Positions 36,190 to 44,866 of a stretch of DNA of 64,000 bases are shown piece by piece. The DNA is from Cytobacillus oceanisediminis (GTDB lineage: Bacteria; Bacillota; Bacilli; Bacillales; Cytobacillaceae). The position numbers and the translations under genes were made by a program. Numbering within the stretch: the first letter of the stretch is position 1; each line of letters starts with the position of its first letter. A model generated the notes under the pieces. The model was not told the origin of the DNA. It worked only from the letters and a program-made list of their open reading frames with translations, and made no database searches. The stretch lies in the NCBI RefSeq assembly GCF_004366035.1, contig NZ_SOEE01000004.1:382007-446006 (forward strand). Direction: 5' to 3'.

Positions 36190-36597
36190 ATGCTGGATCA
36201 CACAGATCAGCGTATTTTGGAGGAACTCTCCAAAAATAGCCGGATCACCATGAAAGAGCTGGGGGAAAAAGTCCATTTAACTGGCCAGGCGGCCGCATCA
36301 AGAGTGGCAAAATTAGAGGATCAGGGAGTAATTGAGGGATATACAATCAAAGTGAACCAGGAGAAATTAGGATATTCGATCCATGCTTTTATTACAGTTA
36401 TTACTCAAAGTATGAATCATCAGCCGTATCTGACCTTCGTAAAAACACAGCAGGAAATCATACATAATTATAAAATCAGCGGGGATGGCTGTTATCTACT
36501 TGAATGCAAATTTCCGTCCAATGAGCGGTTAGATCAATTTTTAACCGAATTAAACAAGCATGCAAATTATAAATTATCGATTGTTATTAATAAATAA
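36190..36597 (+). CDS. Lrp/AsnC-family transcriptional regulator
   Basis: A 135-residue Lrp/AsnC protein: HTH region QRILEELSKNSRITMKELGEKV and TGQAAASRVAKLEDQGVI, then an AsnC ligand/oligomer domain (GYSIHAFITV, ISGDGCYLLECKF). ATG 36190 follows GAAAGGAG. Divergence from the MBL gene suggests a regulator-target pair. Confidence 0.87.
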   Translation: MLDHTDQRILEELSKNSRITMKELGEKVHLTGQAAASRVAKLEDQGVIEGYTIKVNQEKLGYSIHAFITVITQSMNHQPYLTFVKTQQEIIHNYKISGDGCYLLECKFPSNERLDQFLTELNKHANYKLSIVINK

Positions 36598-36620
36598 CTG
36601 CTTAGACCAGAGGGATGAAA

Positions 36621-36660
36621 TTTAAAAAACAGCCTGCATTGGTTGCATGGCTGTTTCTTA
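36621..36660. terminator. terminator of the Lrp gene
   Basis: AAACAGCCTGCATTGG and TTGCATGGCTGTTT arms; it also overlaps the end of the minus-strand Spo0E-like gene. Confidence 0.75.
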
Positions 36661-36828
36661 ATGTGTCTGCACTTTTTTTATAAAGGTTCGGTTATATTCA
36701 TTTAATAGGGCATCCAGTTCCTGGCTGTACCGGATTGCTGCGGCAGAGCTTAAGCCGCTTTTCATGGCCACTTGAATTAACTCTGTTCTTTTTTGTTCAA
36801 TCAATGTAAGCAGTTCCTGTTTACACAT
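36658..36828 (-). CDS. Spo0E-family aspartyl phosphatase (short gene)
   Basis: A 56-residue protein read on the minus strand from ATG 36828: CKQELLTLIEQKRTELIQ, then YSQELDALLNEYNR. The SQELD-(hydrophobic)-x2-Y motif is the signature of Spo0E-like phosphatases, which dephosphorylate Spo0A~P and so delay sporulation. Size (50-85 residues) and the two-helix pattern fit. AGAGGAA lies about 10 bases upstream, and TAG precedes it in frame. It is short enough to be missed by length cut-offs. Confidence 0.82.
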   Translation of the reverse strand: MCKQELLTLIEQKRTELIQVAMKSGLSSAAAIRYSQELDALLNEYNRTFIKKVQTH

Positions 36829-37174
36829 GGCCAATAGTTCCTCTCTGATAATTTCCTATATGTAGGTTTTACTCTGCCAATTCGATTCCATGTCAAAAGC
36901 TGAAAGATAATAACAGAATTTGTTAAGTCCTATCCTAGTATATCGAATAATGGTAATTAATTCAAAAGAAACTTGTTTTAAACTTTATTAACATTTACAT
37001 TAAAAATACATGTTTTAGGTTGAAATTTAATATGAATTAATATAATAGCAGGTGGTTTACTCAGAAATGTGTGAAATATTCGGGACACAAAATGTTCACA
37101 TTCTATCCATTATCTTTTCTATATGGGATTTGTTAGAATGAAAAGGGAATGAATGAGTATCAGGAGTTGTGACT
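36829..37174. other. intergenic region between the Spo0E-like gene and ccdA
   Basis: AT-rich, no reading frame of note. A TGTGAA/TTCACA inverted pair (37070-37100) lies upstream of ccdA but its 19-base spacing does not fit a known operator. Confidence 0.4.
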
Positions 37175-37882
37175 ATGACAGATTTGAATGTATTTATTGC
37201 ATTAGGGGCAGGGTTTTTAAGCTTTGTATCGCCTTGCTGCCTGCCATTATATCCGGCGTTTTTATCGTATATTACCGGAATGTCTGTAGGGGAGATTAAA
37301 GAAGAGAATGCAATGCTGCAGAGAAGGAGCATGCTTCATACGCTATTCTTCCTGATCGGATTTTCGGCCATTTTTATCGCAATTGGTTTCGGCACGACTT
37401 TGCTTGGCCAATTCTTTCAGCAGTACCAGGATTTAATCAGGCAAATTGGTGCTATCTTTGTATTCATCTTTGGATTATTGATCGTAGGTATTATTAAACC
37501 GGAATTTCTTATGAAGGAAAGGCGTTTTGAATTTAAAAACCGTCCATCCGGCCTTTTTGGCTCAGTTTTGATCGGAATGGCATTCGCAGCAGGCTGGACT
37601 CCATGTACGGGCCCAATATTAGGGGCAGTGTGGTCATTAGCTGTCACAAATCCTAATTCGGCCATGGTTTACATGTTTGCGTATATTCTTGGCTTTGCTA
37701 TTCCATTCTTTGTTCTCTCCTTCTTTATAGGAAAAATGCAATGGATCAGGCGAAACAGCGCCAAGATCATGAAAATCGGCGGTGTTTTAATGATGATTAT
37801 GGGTGTTGTCTTATTCTTTGACTGGATGACAAAAATAATCATATTCCTTTCGCCGTTTTTTGGCGGATTTACTGGTTTTTAA
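37175..37882 (+). CDS. ccdA: cytochrome c biogenesis protein CcdA
   Basis: CcdA passes reducing power across the membrane for cytochrome c maturation and spore cortex synthesis. The 235-residue protein has six hydrophobic helices with the two redox cysteines in [13 protein letters not shown] near residue 20 and [12 protein letters not shown] near residue 135, as in the DsbD/CcdA family. ATG 37175 follows AGGAG by 8 bases; a GTG two codons earlier is too close to the site. The order ccdA-yneI-ccdC is the B. subtilis one. Confidence 0.95.
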   Translation: MTDLNVFIALGAGFLSFVSPCCLPLYPAFLSYITGMSVGEIKEENAMLQRRSMLHTLFFLIGFSAIFIAIGFGTTLLGQFFQQYQDLIRQIGAIFVFIFGLLIVGIIKPEFLMKERRFEFKNRPSGLFGSVLIGMAFAAGWTPCTGPILGAVWSLAVTNPNSAMVYMFAYILGFAIPFFVLSFFIGKMQWIRRNSAKIMKIGGVLMMIMGVVLFFDWMTKIIIFLSPFFGGFTGF

Positions 37883-37885
37883 AAG

Positions 37886-37922
37886 CAAGAGCACATTCAA
37901 TTATGGAATGTGCTTTTTTTTG
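37886..37922 (+). terminator. terminator of ccdA
   Basis: AGAGCACATTC-AATTAT-GGAATGTGCTTTTTTTT. Confidence 0.82.
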
Positions 37923-38161
37923 CTATAAGTAAAAAGGGCTATGCGATCTGGTCGAAATTTGTCATATTCTTTCAATTGCTATTTATCTGATACTTAGATA
38001 TATTCTAATATGTGTTCTTTGAGCGTGGAAGAGTGTTTTTCACAAAAGGAAATGAATTTATTCCCCAAGATGTTTATTAATTTGTAATTATGGGTATTTT
38101 TTACTATGATTATAGTATAATAGAGATATAGCTTCCAATGCACTACAAGGGGGAAACAGCG

Positions 38162-38521
38162 GTGGCGAGAATATTAATAGTAGATGATGCAAAGTTTATG
38201 AGGGTTACCCTTGGCAGCATTTTGAAAAAAGCAGACCATGAAATTGTAGGAGAAGGGGAAAACGGAAAAGAAGCCGTGCACCTTTTTGAAAATCTGAAGC
38301 CTGATCTGGTGATGATGGATATCACAATGCCTGAAATGAGCGGACTTGAGGCTGTCAGGGAAATTAAGAGGGACAACCCAAATGCAAAAGTAATCATGTG
38401 TTCAGCCATGGGCCAGCAGAAGGTAGTGGTAGAATCCATTGAAGCTGGCGCGAAAGATTTTATCATAAAACCATTTGATGAAGGCCGTGTATTAGAAGCA
38501 GTGAATCGGGTATTAAGCTAG
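38162..38521 (+). CDS. yneI: YneI, CheY-like single-domain response regulator
   Basis: A 119-residue receiver-only protein: acidic pair LIVDDAKFM, phosphoacceptor Asp in LVMMDITMPEM near residue 54, Thr/Ser-position serine in VIMCSAMGQ, and the Lys in FIIKPFDE. No output domain. Its partner kinase is unknown. GTG 38162 follows AAGGGGG; a longer frame with ATG 38138 lacks support. It sits between ccdA and ccdC. Confidence 0.92.
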   Translation: MARILIVDDAKFMRVTLGSILKKADHEIVGEGENGKEAVHLFENLKPDLVMMDITMPEMSGLEAVREIKRDNPNAKVIMCSAMGQQKVVVESIEAGAKDFIIKPFDEGRVLEAVNRVLS

Positions 38522-38534
38522 GAGCTGACTCAGG

Positions 38535-38588
38535 GTACCCTGGACATACGGATGTGTCCGGGTATCAGCTGGAGTGGCTTTTTTTAAT
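38535..38588 (+). terminator. terminator-like hairpin after yneI
   Basis: TGGACAT-ACGG-ATGTGTCC with an outer GGTACCC/GGGTATC pairing, then GGCTTTTTTT. Confidence 0.65.
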
Positions 38589-38672
38589 GACTTTTATCCT
38601 TCTGAGTACCTAAATCAAGCCTATTAAGATATAATATGGTTAGTAATCAAATGAAATAGAGGATGAAATCGA

Positions 38673-39161
38673 ATGGACTATGTATTAATTTCATCAATCG
38701 GTGCCGTTTTTATGGCAATCTTCGTGATGTTCATCCGCATGAAGGCTGCAAAAAAGCCGGCTTCCGCCAAGAAAATCATCTTGCCGCCGATTTTTATGAG
38801 CACAGGTGCTCTTATGTTTGTCGTGCCTTATTTTCGCGTAACTCCAATGGAGATTTTAGAAGCAGCCACAGTTGGTTTGCTGTTTTCCATCCTTTTAATT
38901 AAAACTTCTTCATTTGAAATCAGAGACAGCGACATTTATCTGAAGCGTTCCAAAGCTTTCGCTTTTATATTGATAGGATTGCTTGTTATCCGGATCATTG
39001 GAAAAATGGTCCTCAGCTCATCGATTGATTATGGTCAGCTGAGCGGCATGTTCTGGATTCTCGCGTTTTCAATGATCTTACCGTGGAGGATAGCGATGTA
39101 TATGAATTATCGGAAGCTTCATCAGGAGCTGCATGGATCGGGGAATCCGAAAACAACTTGA
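38673..39161 (+). CDS. ccdC: CcdC (YneJ) membrane protein
   Basis: A 162-residue protein with four or five hydrophobic helices and a conserved LPPIFMSTGALMFVVPYFRV block. It matches the CcdC/YneJ family encoded downstream of ccdA and yneI in Bacilli. It is not essential for cytochrome c maturation, and its role is unclear. A GAGG site precedes ATG. Confidence 0.9.
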   Translation: MDYVLISSIGAVFMAIFVMFIRMKAAKKPASAKKIILPPIFMSTGALMFVVPYFRVTPMEILEAATVGLLFSILLIKTSSFEIRDSDIYLKRSKAFAFILIGLLVIRIIGKMVLSSSIDYGQLSGMFWILAFSMILPWRIAMYMNYRKLHQELHGSGNPKTT

Positions 39162-39165
39162 TAGA

Positions 39166-39204
39166 ATGAAAGCCGCCGGGCATTGCGCCCGGCGGCTTTT
39201 TGCG
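39166..39204. terminator. bidirectional terminator between ccdC and the DinB gene
   Basis: AAAGCCGCCGGGC-ATT-GCGCCCGGCGGCTTTTT. Confidence 0.9.
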
Positions 39205-39211
39205 TTTGCGA

Positions 39212-39706
39212 TTAATGGACCCCATTCTTAGGGTCCCAAAGTCCATACATTTTCCGTATTTCGACAATCTGTCCAATATGATAGGCGTTGTGGATGGTTA
39301 GATTGGAAATGACAGACGACCAGGATTCAATTGGTTCCTTATAGGCGGATAAGAGAAGCTTTTCTTCACTGCTTTCTTCCAGGGCTTTGATCCACTCAGA
39401 TAATACGGTTTGAAGAGCCTTTATGGCAGATTGCCAATCCTCTTCAGTAACGGATTCATTGGTGCTGAATGTTTCGTCATTGGCGATATGGGTTTGGGCG
39501 AGCGGCAATTCTTTGAATCTTGTTAGATAGCGATCATTCCAGAAGGTAAGGTGGCTGACGATCTGCCAGACCGAATTGGCGGTTCCAGACTTGAATGATG
39601 CTTCTTTTGCTGATAGTCCTTCGATGGCTGCTAATAAAGGGACAAACCAATTGGGCTGGTCGAGGCAGGCGGATAGTTGTTTTAGTAAGACTTCTTTTGT
39701 GGACAT
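39212..39706 (-). CDS. DinB/YfiT-family putative metal-dependent protein
   Basis: A 164-residue four-helix-bundle protein. The likely metal ligands are His in WQIVSHLTFWNDRYL near residue 52 and two more in LTIHNAYHIGQIVEIRKM near residue 145, the HxxxH pattern of DinB proteins. Some relatives are bacillithiol or mycothiol S-transferases; this substrate is unknown. Start ATG with AGGAG in the minus-strand leader. Confidence 0.87.
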   Translation of the reverse strand: MSTKEVLLKQLSACLDQPNWFVPLLAAIEGLSAKEASFKSGTANSVWQIVSHLTFWNDRYLTRFKELPLAQTHIANDETFSTNESVTEEDWQSAIKALQTVLSEWIKALEESSEEKLLLSAYKEPIESWSSVISNLTIHNAYHIGQIVEIRKMYGLWDPKNGVH

Positions 39707-39799
39707 TGGATTTCTCCTTTTTGGATAGAGTACTCTTCATTTCTATTCAACAAAGTTGGAGAGTATCCTTTAAAAATTCAGTTTGATGCTGGAATTTTG

Positions 39800-39960
39800 G
39801 TGTGTGTATTTCCTCTGCACGCACTCGCTTTCCGCGGGGCTACCGGGAGCCTCCTTGGCGTGACGCCTGCGGGGCCTCCCCTGGTTCACTACTCCCGCAG
39901 GACGATGAATAAACTTCCCCGAACATACACCGCACGAAGGAAATGCGGCAGCATTTTCGA
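39800..39960. repeat. G+C-rich palindromic intergenic repeat of Bacillaceae type
   Basis: CGCTTTCCGCGGGGC, CCGGGAGCCTCC, GGCGTGACGCC, GCGGGGCCTCCC and CCCGCAGGA follow one another and can fold into several nested hairpins. The segment is far richer in G+C than its surroundings. Elements with this CTTTCCGCGGG...GCAGGA character are dispersed in Bacillaceae genomes. Frames through it are artefacts. Confidence 0.75.
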
Positions 39961-40058
39961 GGATCTCGCGCCCTCCACTTCAATCCACACGTGCTGAATC
40001 GATGTTTGGCTCTTATAAACCCTGAATAATAAAAACCATTCCGGTGATCCGAAATGGC

Positions 40059-40484
40059 CTAAAATAAGTGCTCGTATGGAGTCATATTTATCTGTTTTTC
40101 TGTCAATTTCTTGCGCAGGAATTTATGATCCCTTTTTGGAGTGGCTAGAATATAGCCTCGAATCAGGAGGTCCTGATTAATTTGCGCTGCCTTTTCCTTT
40201 AGGGCAAGTTCACCGATTTTGCCGGCTATCTTCATTCTTGCTACATCTCTGAACAGTTCAGGAACTGGACTTACCAGATCCTCAAGCAGATCCTTTTCCT
40301 TCTGCTGCCATAGATGGCGCGTTTCATTAACGTAATGCTCTTCCCAATCCAAATCCGATTTGCCATCTTCTTTCGGCATGCGCTTTAAGAATTTGCGGAA
40401 CATAAAAAAGCCGCCGATCGCGAAGAAAGAAATCAAAACAACAACCCAAAACAAAATAAAATACATAAACCAGCCTTCTAGCAT
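40059..40484 (-). CDS. yneK: YneK, DUF2621 protein
   Basis: A 141-residue protein with a single N-terminal membrane helix (MYFILFWVVVLISFFAIGGFF) followed by a basic RKFLKRMP and a soluble acidic-basic domain ending MTPYEHLF. It matches YneK/DUF2621, unknown function, which follows the ccd genes in Bacilli. ATG 40484 is used because AGGTG is 6 bases upstream; an upstream GTG would be part of that site. Confidence 0.85.
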   Translation of the reverse strand: MLEGWFMYFILFWVVVLISFFAIGGFFMFRKFLKRMPKEDGKSDLDWEEHYVNETRHLWQQKEKDLLEDLVSPVPELFRDVARMKIAGKIGELALKEKAAQINQDLLIRGYILATPKRDHKFLRKKLTEKQINMTPYEHLF

Positions 40485-40563
40485 TTCCTTCACCTACACA
40501 CATATTTTCCTGTCCTTATTATAAGCCTTGTGCCGCGATACGACAAGAAAGGAAGCATTAGTC

Positions 40564-40592
40564 TTGAAAACAGCACCATTTGCCCTTATAAT
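40564..40592 (+). promoter_or_regulatory. sigma-A promoter upstream of the truncated tRNA-Sec copy
   Basis: TTGAAA (40564-40569), a 17-base spacer and a perfect TATAAT (40587-40592) end 10 bases before the left 49-bp repeat. This looks like the native selC promoter, now separated from the intact tRNA by the island. Confidence 0.75.
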
Positions 40593-40601
40593 AGGAAGAG
40601 T

Positions 40602-40650
40602 CTTTACGGGGCTGATTGGGGTGCTGGTGCCCTCCACGGTCTTCAAAACC
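40602..40650 (+). repeat. left attachment repeat: 5' half of tRNA-Sec (attL)
   Basis: These 49 bases are identical to 46533-46581. They cover six leader bases and the tRNA-Sec 5' part through the anticodon loop (GGTCTTCAAAACC). After 40650 the sequence departs from the tRNA, so this copy is truncated. Confidence 0.9.
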
Positions 40651-40815
40651 TGAAAGTTGCTAAATGTTGATATATCAAGGTTTTAAAGGTTTTACATAAA
40701 AAGTTCCCAACGGTCAAATATATATAATTTACAGGTTACACACTAGACCGACTATGTGTGACCGTGTGAATTCCTCGTCTACCTCCACTATATCAAAATA
40801 GTAGGAGGTTTTATT

Positions 40816-41571
40816 ATGTCTTCTTATTTCACAAGAAAGAAAGTAAAAACTAAGGGTGAGCAATACACCACTAGAAAACCTGTTTCCCAAGTAGATTTAA
40901 CTCTAACGGAAATGTTTGAACGATTCATGGACATCAAGAAAACAGAAGGGCTTGGAAAAAGAACAATTGATGACCATTATCTCCACTTCACTTACTTCTG
41001 TGAATTTACCCAACGTGATTTAAAAAATGAAGAAATAGCAGTTGAAGTATTCAGGGATTATATCGCTTATATGCTTGAAGAAAGAGATTTATCTCCCGTA
41101 ACTGTAAACATTAGAATTAGACCACTGAAAGCATTCCTAAGATACTCACATAAGGCAGGGTTTTTAAACTCTCCAATTCATGAAGATATTAAAATTTTAA
41201 AAACTCCAGAGGATACTATAGAATCTTTAACACCTGCTGAAATCAAATTAATTCTAGGTCAAATAGATGACCGATATTATGCAGGGTTTAGGGATAAATG
41301 TGTTATTTTCACACCCCTAGATACTATGGTTAGAATATCTGAGTTATTGGCTATTAAACGTGAAAATGTAGACCTTAAGCAAGGAACAATTAAACTGGAA
41401 GCACATGAAACTAAAACTAAAAGGGCAAGGACTGTGCCTATTTCTACTAAATCAGTAAACTTATTAAGAGAATATATATCTGAAACAGAAGGAAACAATG
41501 AATTATTGTTTCTTTCCTTTAATGGGGAAGAACTTGCTGCAAATACAGTGAGAACTCCTGGCTTTTATTGA
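40816..41571 (+). pseudogene. tyrosine integrase, truncated before the catalytic His-Arg-Tyr
   Basis: The 251-residue product has a SAM-like core-binding domain (FERFMDIKKTEGLGKRTIDDHY, LSPVTVNIRIRPLKAFLRYS) and the beginning of the catalytic domain with the first Arg in TMVRISELLAIKRENVD and the KTKRARTVPI beta-hairpin lysine. It stops at NTVRTPGFY, before the HxxR box and the tyrosine. The sequence continues directly into the C-terminal part of a portal gene in another frame, so an internal deletion removed the integrase end and the intervening genes. AGTAGGAGG precedes ATG. Confidence 0.85.
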
Positions 41572-42427
41572 ATCATTTGTTTGTGATGGTATCTCCTACT
41601 ATGTAGTGTATGAGGAAGATGTAGTAAGTAAATATGATAATGCTGGTGGAGATATGAGGTTAGTTGAAAGGTTTGCTAATCTAAGTGGATTACCTATTGT
41701 TTATCATAATGACAATGAAATATCAGATGTTGAAGATCGTTCAGAGTTAGATGATTGGATAAGTATTCTCGATTCAATGGAGGATTTGATTAGTAAGTAT
41801 ACTGATTCCTTTTATAAGTTTATTGATCCAATCTTTGTGACTCAAGGACAACAGTTAAAAGGTGAAGCATTGCCTAGTGAAGTAATAGGTAAAGGGATTA
41901 ATCTTGATGATGGAGCAGATGCTAAGTTTGTAGGTAATCAGTTGGATTATAAGTCATTTGAAACCATTTATAAGACATTGCTGCAATCTCTATTAGATAC
42001 TTCTCAAACACCTGCTGTCAGTATGAATAAGACGGATATAAGTAATTTGAGTGAAGTAAGTATCAAGTTATTATTCCAATTGGCTAATATCAAGGCAGGT
42101 ATGAATGAACAGTTTATAAGAGAGGGCTTGGAGGAACGGTTTGAGAAGATTAGAAAGTTGTTAGGATATAAAGGAATCAAGTTTTCTGATGATGAGTTTG
42201 AAACAATTGATGTAGTGTTCCAGTATGCAACTCCAAGTAATGATAAGGAAATTATAGAGAACTTACAGGCATTGAGGGAAATGGGAGCCATAAGTTTAAT
42301 TGGAGTGTTAGAGGATAGTCCATATACTTCTGATGTACAGTTTGAATTAGATAGGATTGTAAGTGAGGGGAATAGTGTAGGGAATAATAAGGACACGAAT
42401 ATGGACAACAAAGATAACGAAGGGTAA
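41546..42427 (+). pseudogene. SPP1-type phage portal protein, 5'-truncated
   Basis: The open frame begins within the integrase end (LLAFIESFVCDGISYYVVYEED) and continues for about 290 residues. The central part VVFQYATPSNDKEIIENLQ, SQTPAVSMNKTDISNLSE and ELDRIVSEGN matches the C-terminal half of SPP1 Gp6-like portal proteins, which form the DNA-packaging ring of phage heads. The N-terminal half and any proper start are missing. A later in-frame ATG at 41606 has no good ribosome site. It is evidence that the island derives from a prophage. Confidence 0.78.
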
Positions 42428-42852
42428 AGTGAAAATACTTGACAATTAAATAGGAATGTAGGCGTGGCAAGGGATTGATATTGAGATTAATATATCCACT
42501 GTCACGCACATGTTATTAGAGGGCTGGCTATTGACAACAAATAATCAGTAAGTTAAATTATTGTAAACTAGACTACTTTTAAAAATCCTCATAAATTGCA
42601 TTGTAACAACATTTTTTTGGGGTACAAAACAACTTCCTATAACATGCATTATGTAAACTACTTACTTAAAGGCGGTGGAATGAATATTATAGGGGTAATT
42701 CAATTGGTATATTTCAGGTGATTTATAACCCAGTAAATACCCTTAAACCGAAAAGTGAGCCGCCTAGCATACCACTTTACACACCCAAGAAAATATTGTT
42801 TTATTGTTCCCCTTTACAATTATTGGAGGTAAAATAGTATTGGGTGATGTAA
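42428..42852. other. gene-free segment between portal fragment and DUF4145 genes
   Basis: A+T-rich, only short frames. A GGAGG box at 42826-42831 followed by a TTG overlaps the DUF4145 leader. No repeat or RNA structure is evident. Confidence 0.4.
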
Positions 42853-43542
42853 ATGGAATTTTTAGAGAATAAAGTTTTTTGTAGGACTTGTGGTAAGAAA
42901 ACAAATCATTTAATTACTACATGTCACTATGAATCCATTAAAATAAGTAATGTACATGAATTTTTAATAACCCATGCCATTCTTAAGTGTGCTGGCTGCG
43001 ATACAATTACATATGCAGATATTCATCATGATCCACATGTTGATGAACAAGGTAATCAAAAGGATTTAAGAATAATTATTTTTCCTGAAGAGCCGAAAGT
43101 CTCAATGAGAGTAACCACTAAGGGAGATATTATTTATTCCTCTGAGATTCCAAAAAATATATCCGAAATATATAAACAACTAGTTGCTTCTTATAATAGA
43201 AAGCATAATCTACTTTGTGCAATTGGATTACGTACACTTATCGAAGCAATTTGTAATGAATTGAAAATAATCAAAGGCTTTAAATATGATGAAAACAAGA
43301 ACCCTCTAACTCAAGAGGGAAAAAAAGAGAGTATAGAAGGAAAAATAAATGGTCTTTATGAAAAAGAGTATATTATTTGGTATCAAACCCTCATTCTTCA
43401 AAGGATTCGGGAAATAGGTAATGCTGCTACTCATGAATTAGTTGAGCCGACATCAGAAGAATTATATAGTGCCATTGAAGTTGTAGAGAATTTACTTGAA
43501 AATATTTACAACCTCAAAAATCATAACTTATTAAAAAAATAG
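42853..43542 (+). CDS. DUF4145 protein 1: zinc ribbon plus HEPN-like domain
   Basis: A 229-residue protein. The N-terminus has two CxxC knuckles, FCRTCGKKTNH (residues 9-19) and LKCAGCDTITY (about 47-57), forming a zinc ribbon. The C-terminal half (residues 105-225) is the helical DUF4145 domain with LCAIGLRTLIEAIC and the HEPN-type IREIGNAATHELVEP, whose Arg and His resemble the Rx4-7H active-site pattern of HEPN nucleases. It is followed 27 bases later by a paralogue. Known DUF4145 domains occur in restriction and other defence proteins, so a host-defence or toxin role is plausible but unproven. Confidence 0.78.
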   Translation: MEFLENKVFCRTCGKKTNHLITTCHYESIKISNVHEFLITHAILKCAGCDTITYADIHHDPHVDEQGNQKDLRIIIFPEEPKVSMRVTTKGDIIYSSEIPKNISEIYKQLVASYNRKHNLLCAIGLRTLIEAICNELKIIKGFKYDENKNPLTQEGKKESIEGKINGLYEKEYIIWYQTLILQRIREIGNAATHELVEPTSEELYSAIEVVENLLENIYNLKNHNLLKK

Positions 43543-43568
43543 TATTAATATATTGAGGGGATAACTAT

Positions 43569-44300
43569 ATGGAAAAACTTGATGAAAAGGTTTACTGTTC
43601 GAGTTGCAAACAAAAGACAAACCACCAAATTTTATATACACATAGTCAATCAAGTGAAGTAAACGATGATTTTCATTGGCATGAAAAACACCATATTGCT
43701 CAATGCTTAGGGTGTGATGTTATTTGTTTCGTAAGACAATATGGTAGCGAGGATATGTGGGATATCAATAGTGGTGAACAAGTTTGGGTTGATGATTTCA
43801 CTGTTTACCCTGAAGAACCCCAAAAGGTTAGTATTAAAGAAAAATTAGAAGAAAAAATGTTTCATAGAAAGGCAAAGCACTTTAAAAATGCACCGGAAAG
43901 TATCCAAAATCTTTACAATCAAATTATTGAATCCTTTAGTAAAGGTCATGATATTCTTTGTGCTGCTGGATTACGCACCTTAATTGAGGGAATTTGTACT
44001 CACTTAGGTATAAAAAAGGGTTACTTATATGACGAAAATGGAATTCAAATTCCAGATGAAGAAGGGATAATACGAAAACACGAAAGTTTAGGCGGGAAAA
44101 TTTTTGAGTTATACGATAAAAAATTTATTATTCTTCATCAAGCATTAATTTTGCAAAAGGTAATCAAGTTTGGAAATGATGCTCTTCATAAAATGAAAAC
44201 TCCTAGTTACTATACTCTTACTGAGGCAGTAGATATTGTTGAGAAGGTTTTATATGACATTTTTGAACTTAAAAATCACTCCTTACTGAAAAAGAGTTAA
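43569..44300 (+). CDS. DUF4145 protein 2: zinc ribbon plus HEPN-like domain
   Basis: A 243-residue paralogue of the preceding gene: YCSSCKQKTNH (residues 9-19) and AQCLGCDVICF for the zinc ribbon, then FSKGHDILCAAGLRTLIEGIC and LQKVIKFGNDALHKMKTP for the DUF4145/HEPN domain. The Arg before GN in protein 1 is replaced (VIKFGND), so only protein 1 keeps the full Arg-His pair. The pair shares the ending LKNHxLLKK. TTGAGGGG precedes ATG. An active/inactive paralogue pair acting as a heteromer is an inference. A terminator follows. Confidence 0.78.
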   Translation: MEKLDEKVYCSSCKQKTNHQILYTHSQSSEVNDDFHWHEKHHIAQCLGCDVICFVRQYGSEDMWDINSGEQVWVDDFTVYPEEPQKVSIKEKLEEKMFHRKAKHFKNAPESIQNLYNQIIESFSKGHDILCAAGLRTLIEGICTHLGIKKGYLYDENGIQIPDEEGIIRKHESLGGKIFELYDKKFIILHQALILQKVIKFGNDALHKMKTPSYYTLTEAVDIVEKVLYDIFELKNHSLLKKS

Positions 44301-44375
44301 TTCCAAGATTGAACTTCTAATACATTATATTTAGTCAATGCTAAAACTAAGTAGGAGAACAACGTTATAAGTTGA

Positions 44376-44406
44376 GAGGGTGGTTGCAAAGTCACTCTCT
44401 TTTTAT
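44376..44406 (+). terminator. terminator of the DUF4145 pair
   Basis: AGAGGGTG-GTTGCAAAGT-CACTCTCTTTTTAT. Confidence 0.7.
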
Positions 44407-44519
44407 ATTAAATTATTTCATATTAAATATTTTTATAGATTTTTAGTATATTCTTCGTCTATTTGGAGACAAATGATTATTAGCAGCAGGACAAGCATAA
44501 AAAAATTAACGAAAGGAAA

Positions 44520-44810
44520 ATGAAAATGACTCACAGACAAAAAAACATATTAGAGAGAAATTTAACTGGAGAGGGTCATTTTAACAATTTACCACGTGAT
44601 GAGAAAGGAAGGTTTGTCTCCCAAAATAAATTACCAAAGAAACTAAAGAAACAGGAAGGGTATGATGATTTTCCACCTCGCTCAATCAAATTGAAAAAGG
44701 TTAAAGGTACATATGGTACATACATGGTTAAAGATAAACTCATACCTGATAACCTGAAAAGTTTAATCTATATTTGTGTAACAATTGGATCACTGATTGT
44801 ATTGTTTTAA
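44520..44810 (+). CDS. hypothetical protein with C-terminal membrane helix
   Basis: I do not recognise this 96-residue protein. Residues 1-75 are highly basic (LPKKLKKQEGY, IKLKKVKGTYG), and the last 20 form a hydrophobic helix (LIYICVTIGSLIVLF), a tail-anchor-like layout. GAAAGG precedes the ATG pair at 44520/44526. Together with the next genes it forms a plus-strand row of small island genes. Confidence 0.6.
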   Translation: MKMTHRQKNILERNLTGEGHFNNLPRDEKGRFVSQNKLPKKLKKQEGYDDFPPRSIKLKKVKGTYGTYMVKDKLIPDNLKSLIYICVTIGSLIVLF

Positions 44811-44866
44811 AAAGGGAATATATCCCTTTATGTCGAATGAAGTAGATAACAGGGAGGTGTCTTATA

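Noticed and set aside
39797-39997. Open frame through the G+C-rich repeat
   Set aside because: The segment is a palindromic repeat typical of Bacillaceae; the frame has no ribosome site and no protein-like composition.
40816-42427. Functional integrase-portal fusion protein
   Set aside because: The two parts are in different frames and the integrase frame ends in TGA at the junction; both halves lack essential residues.
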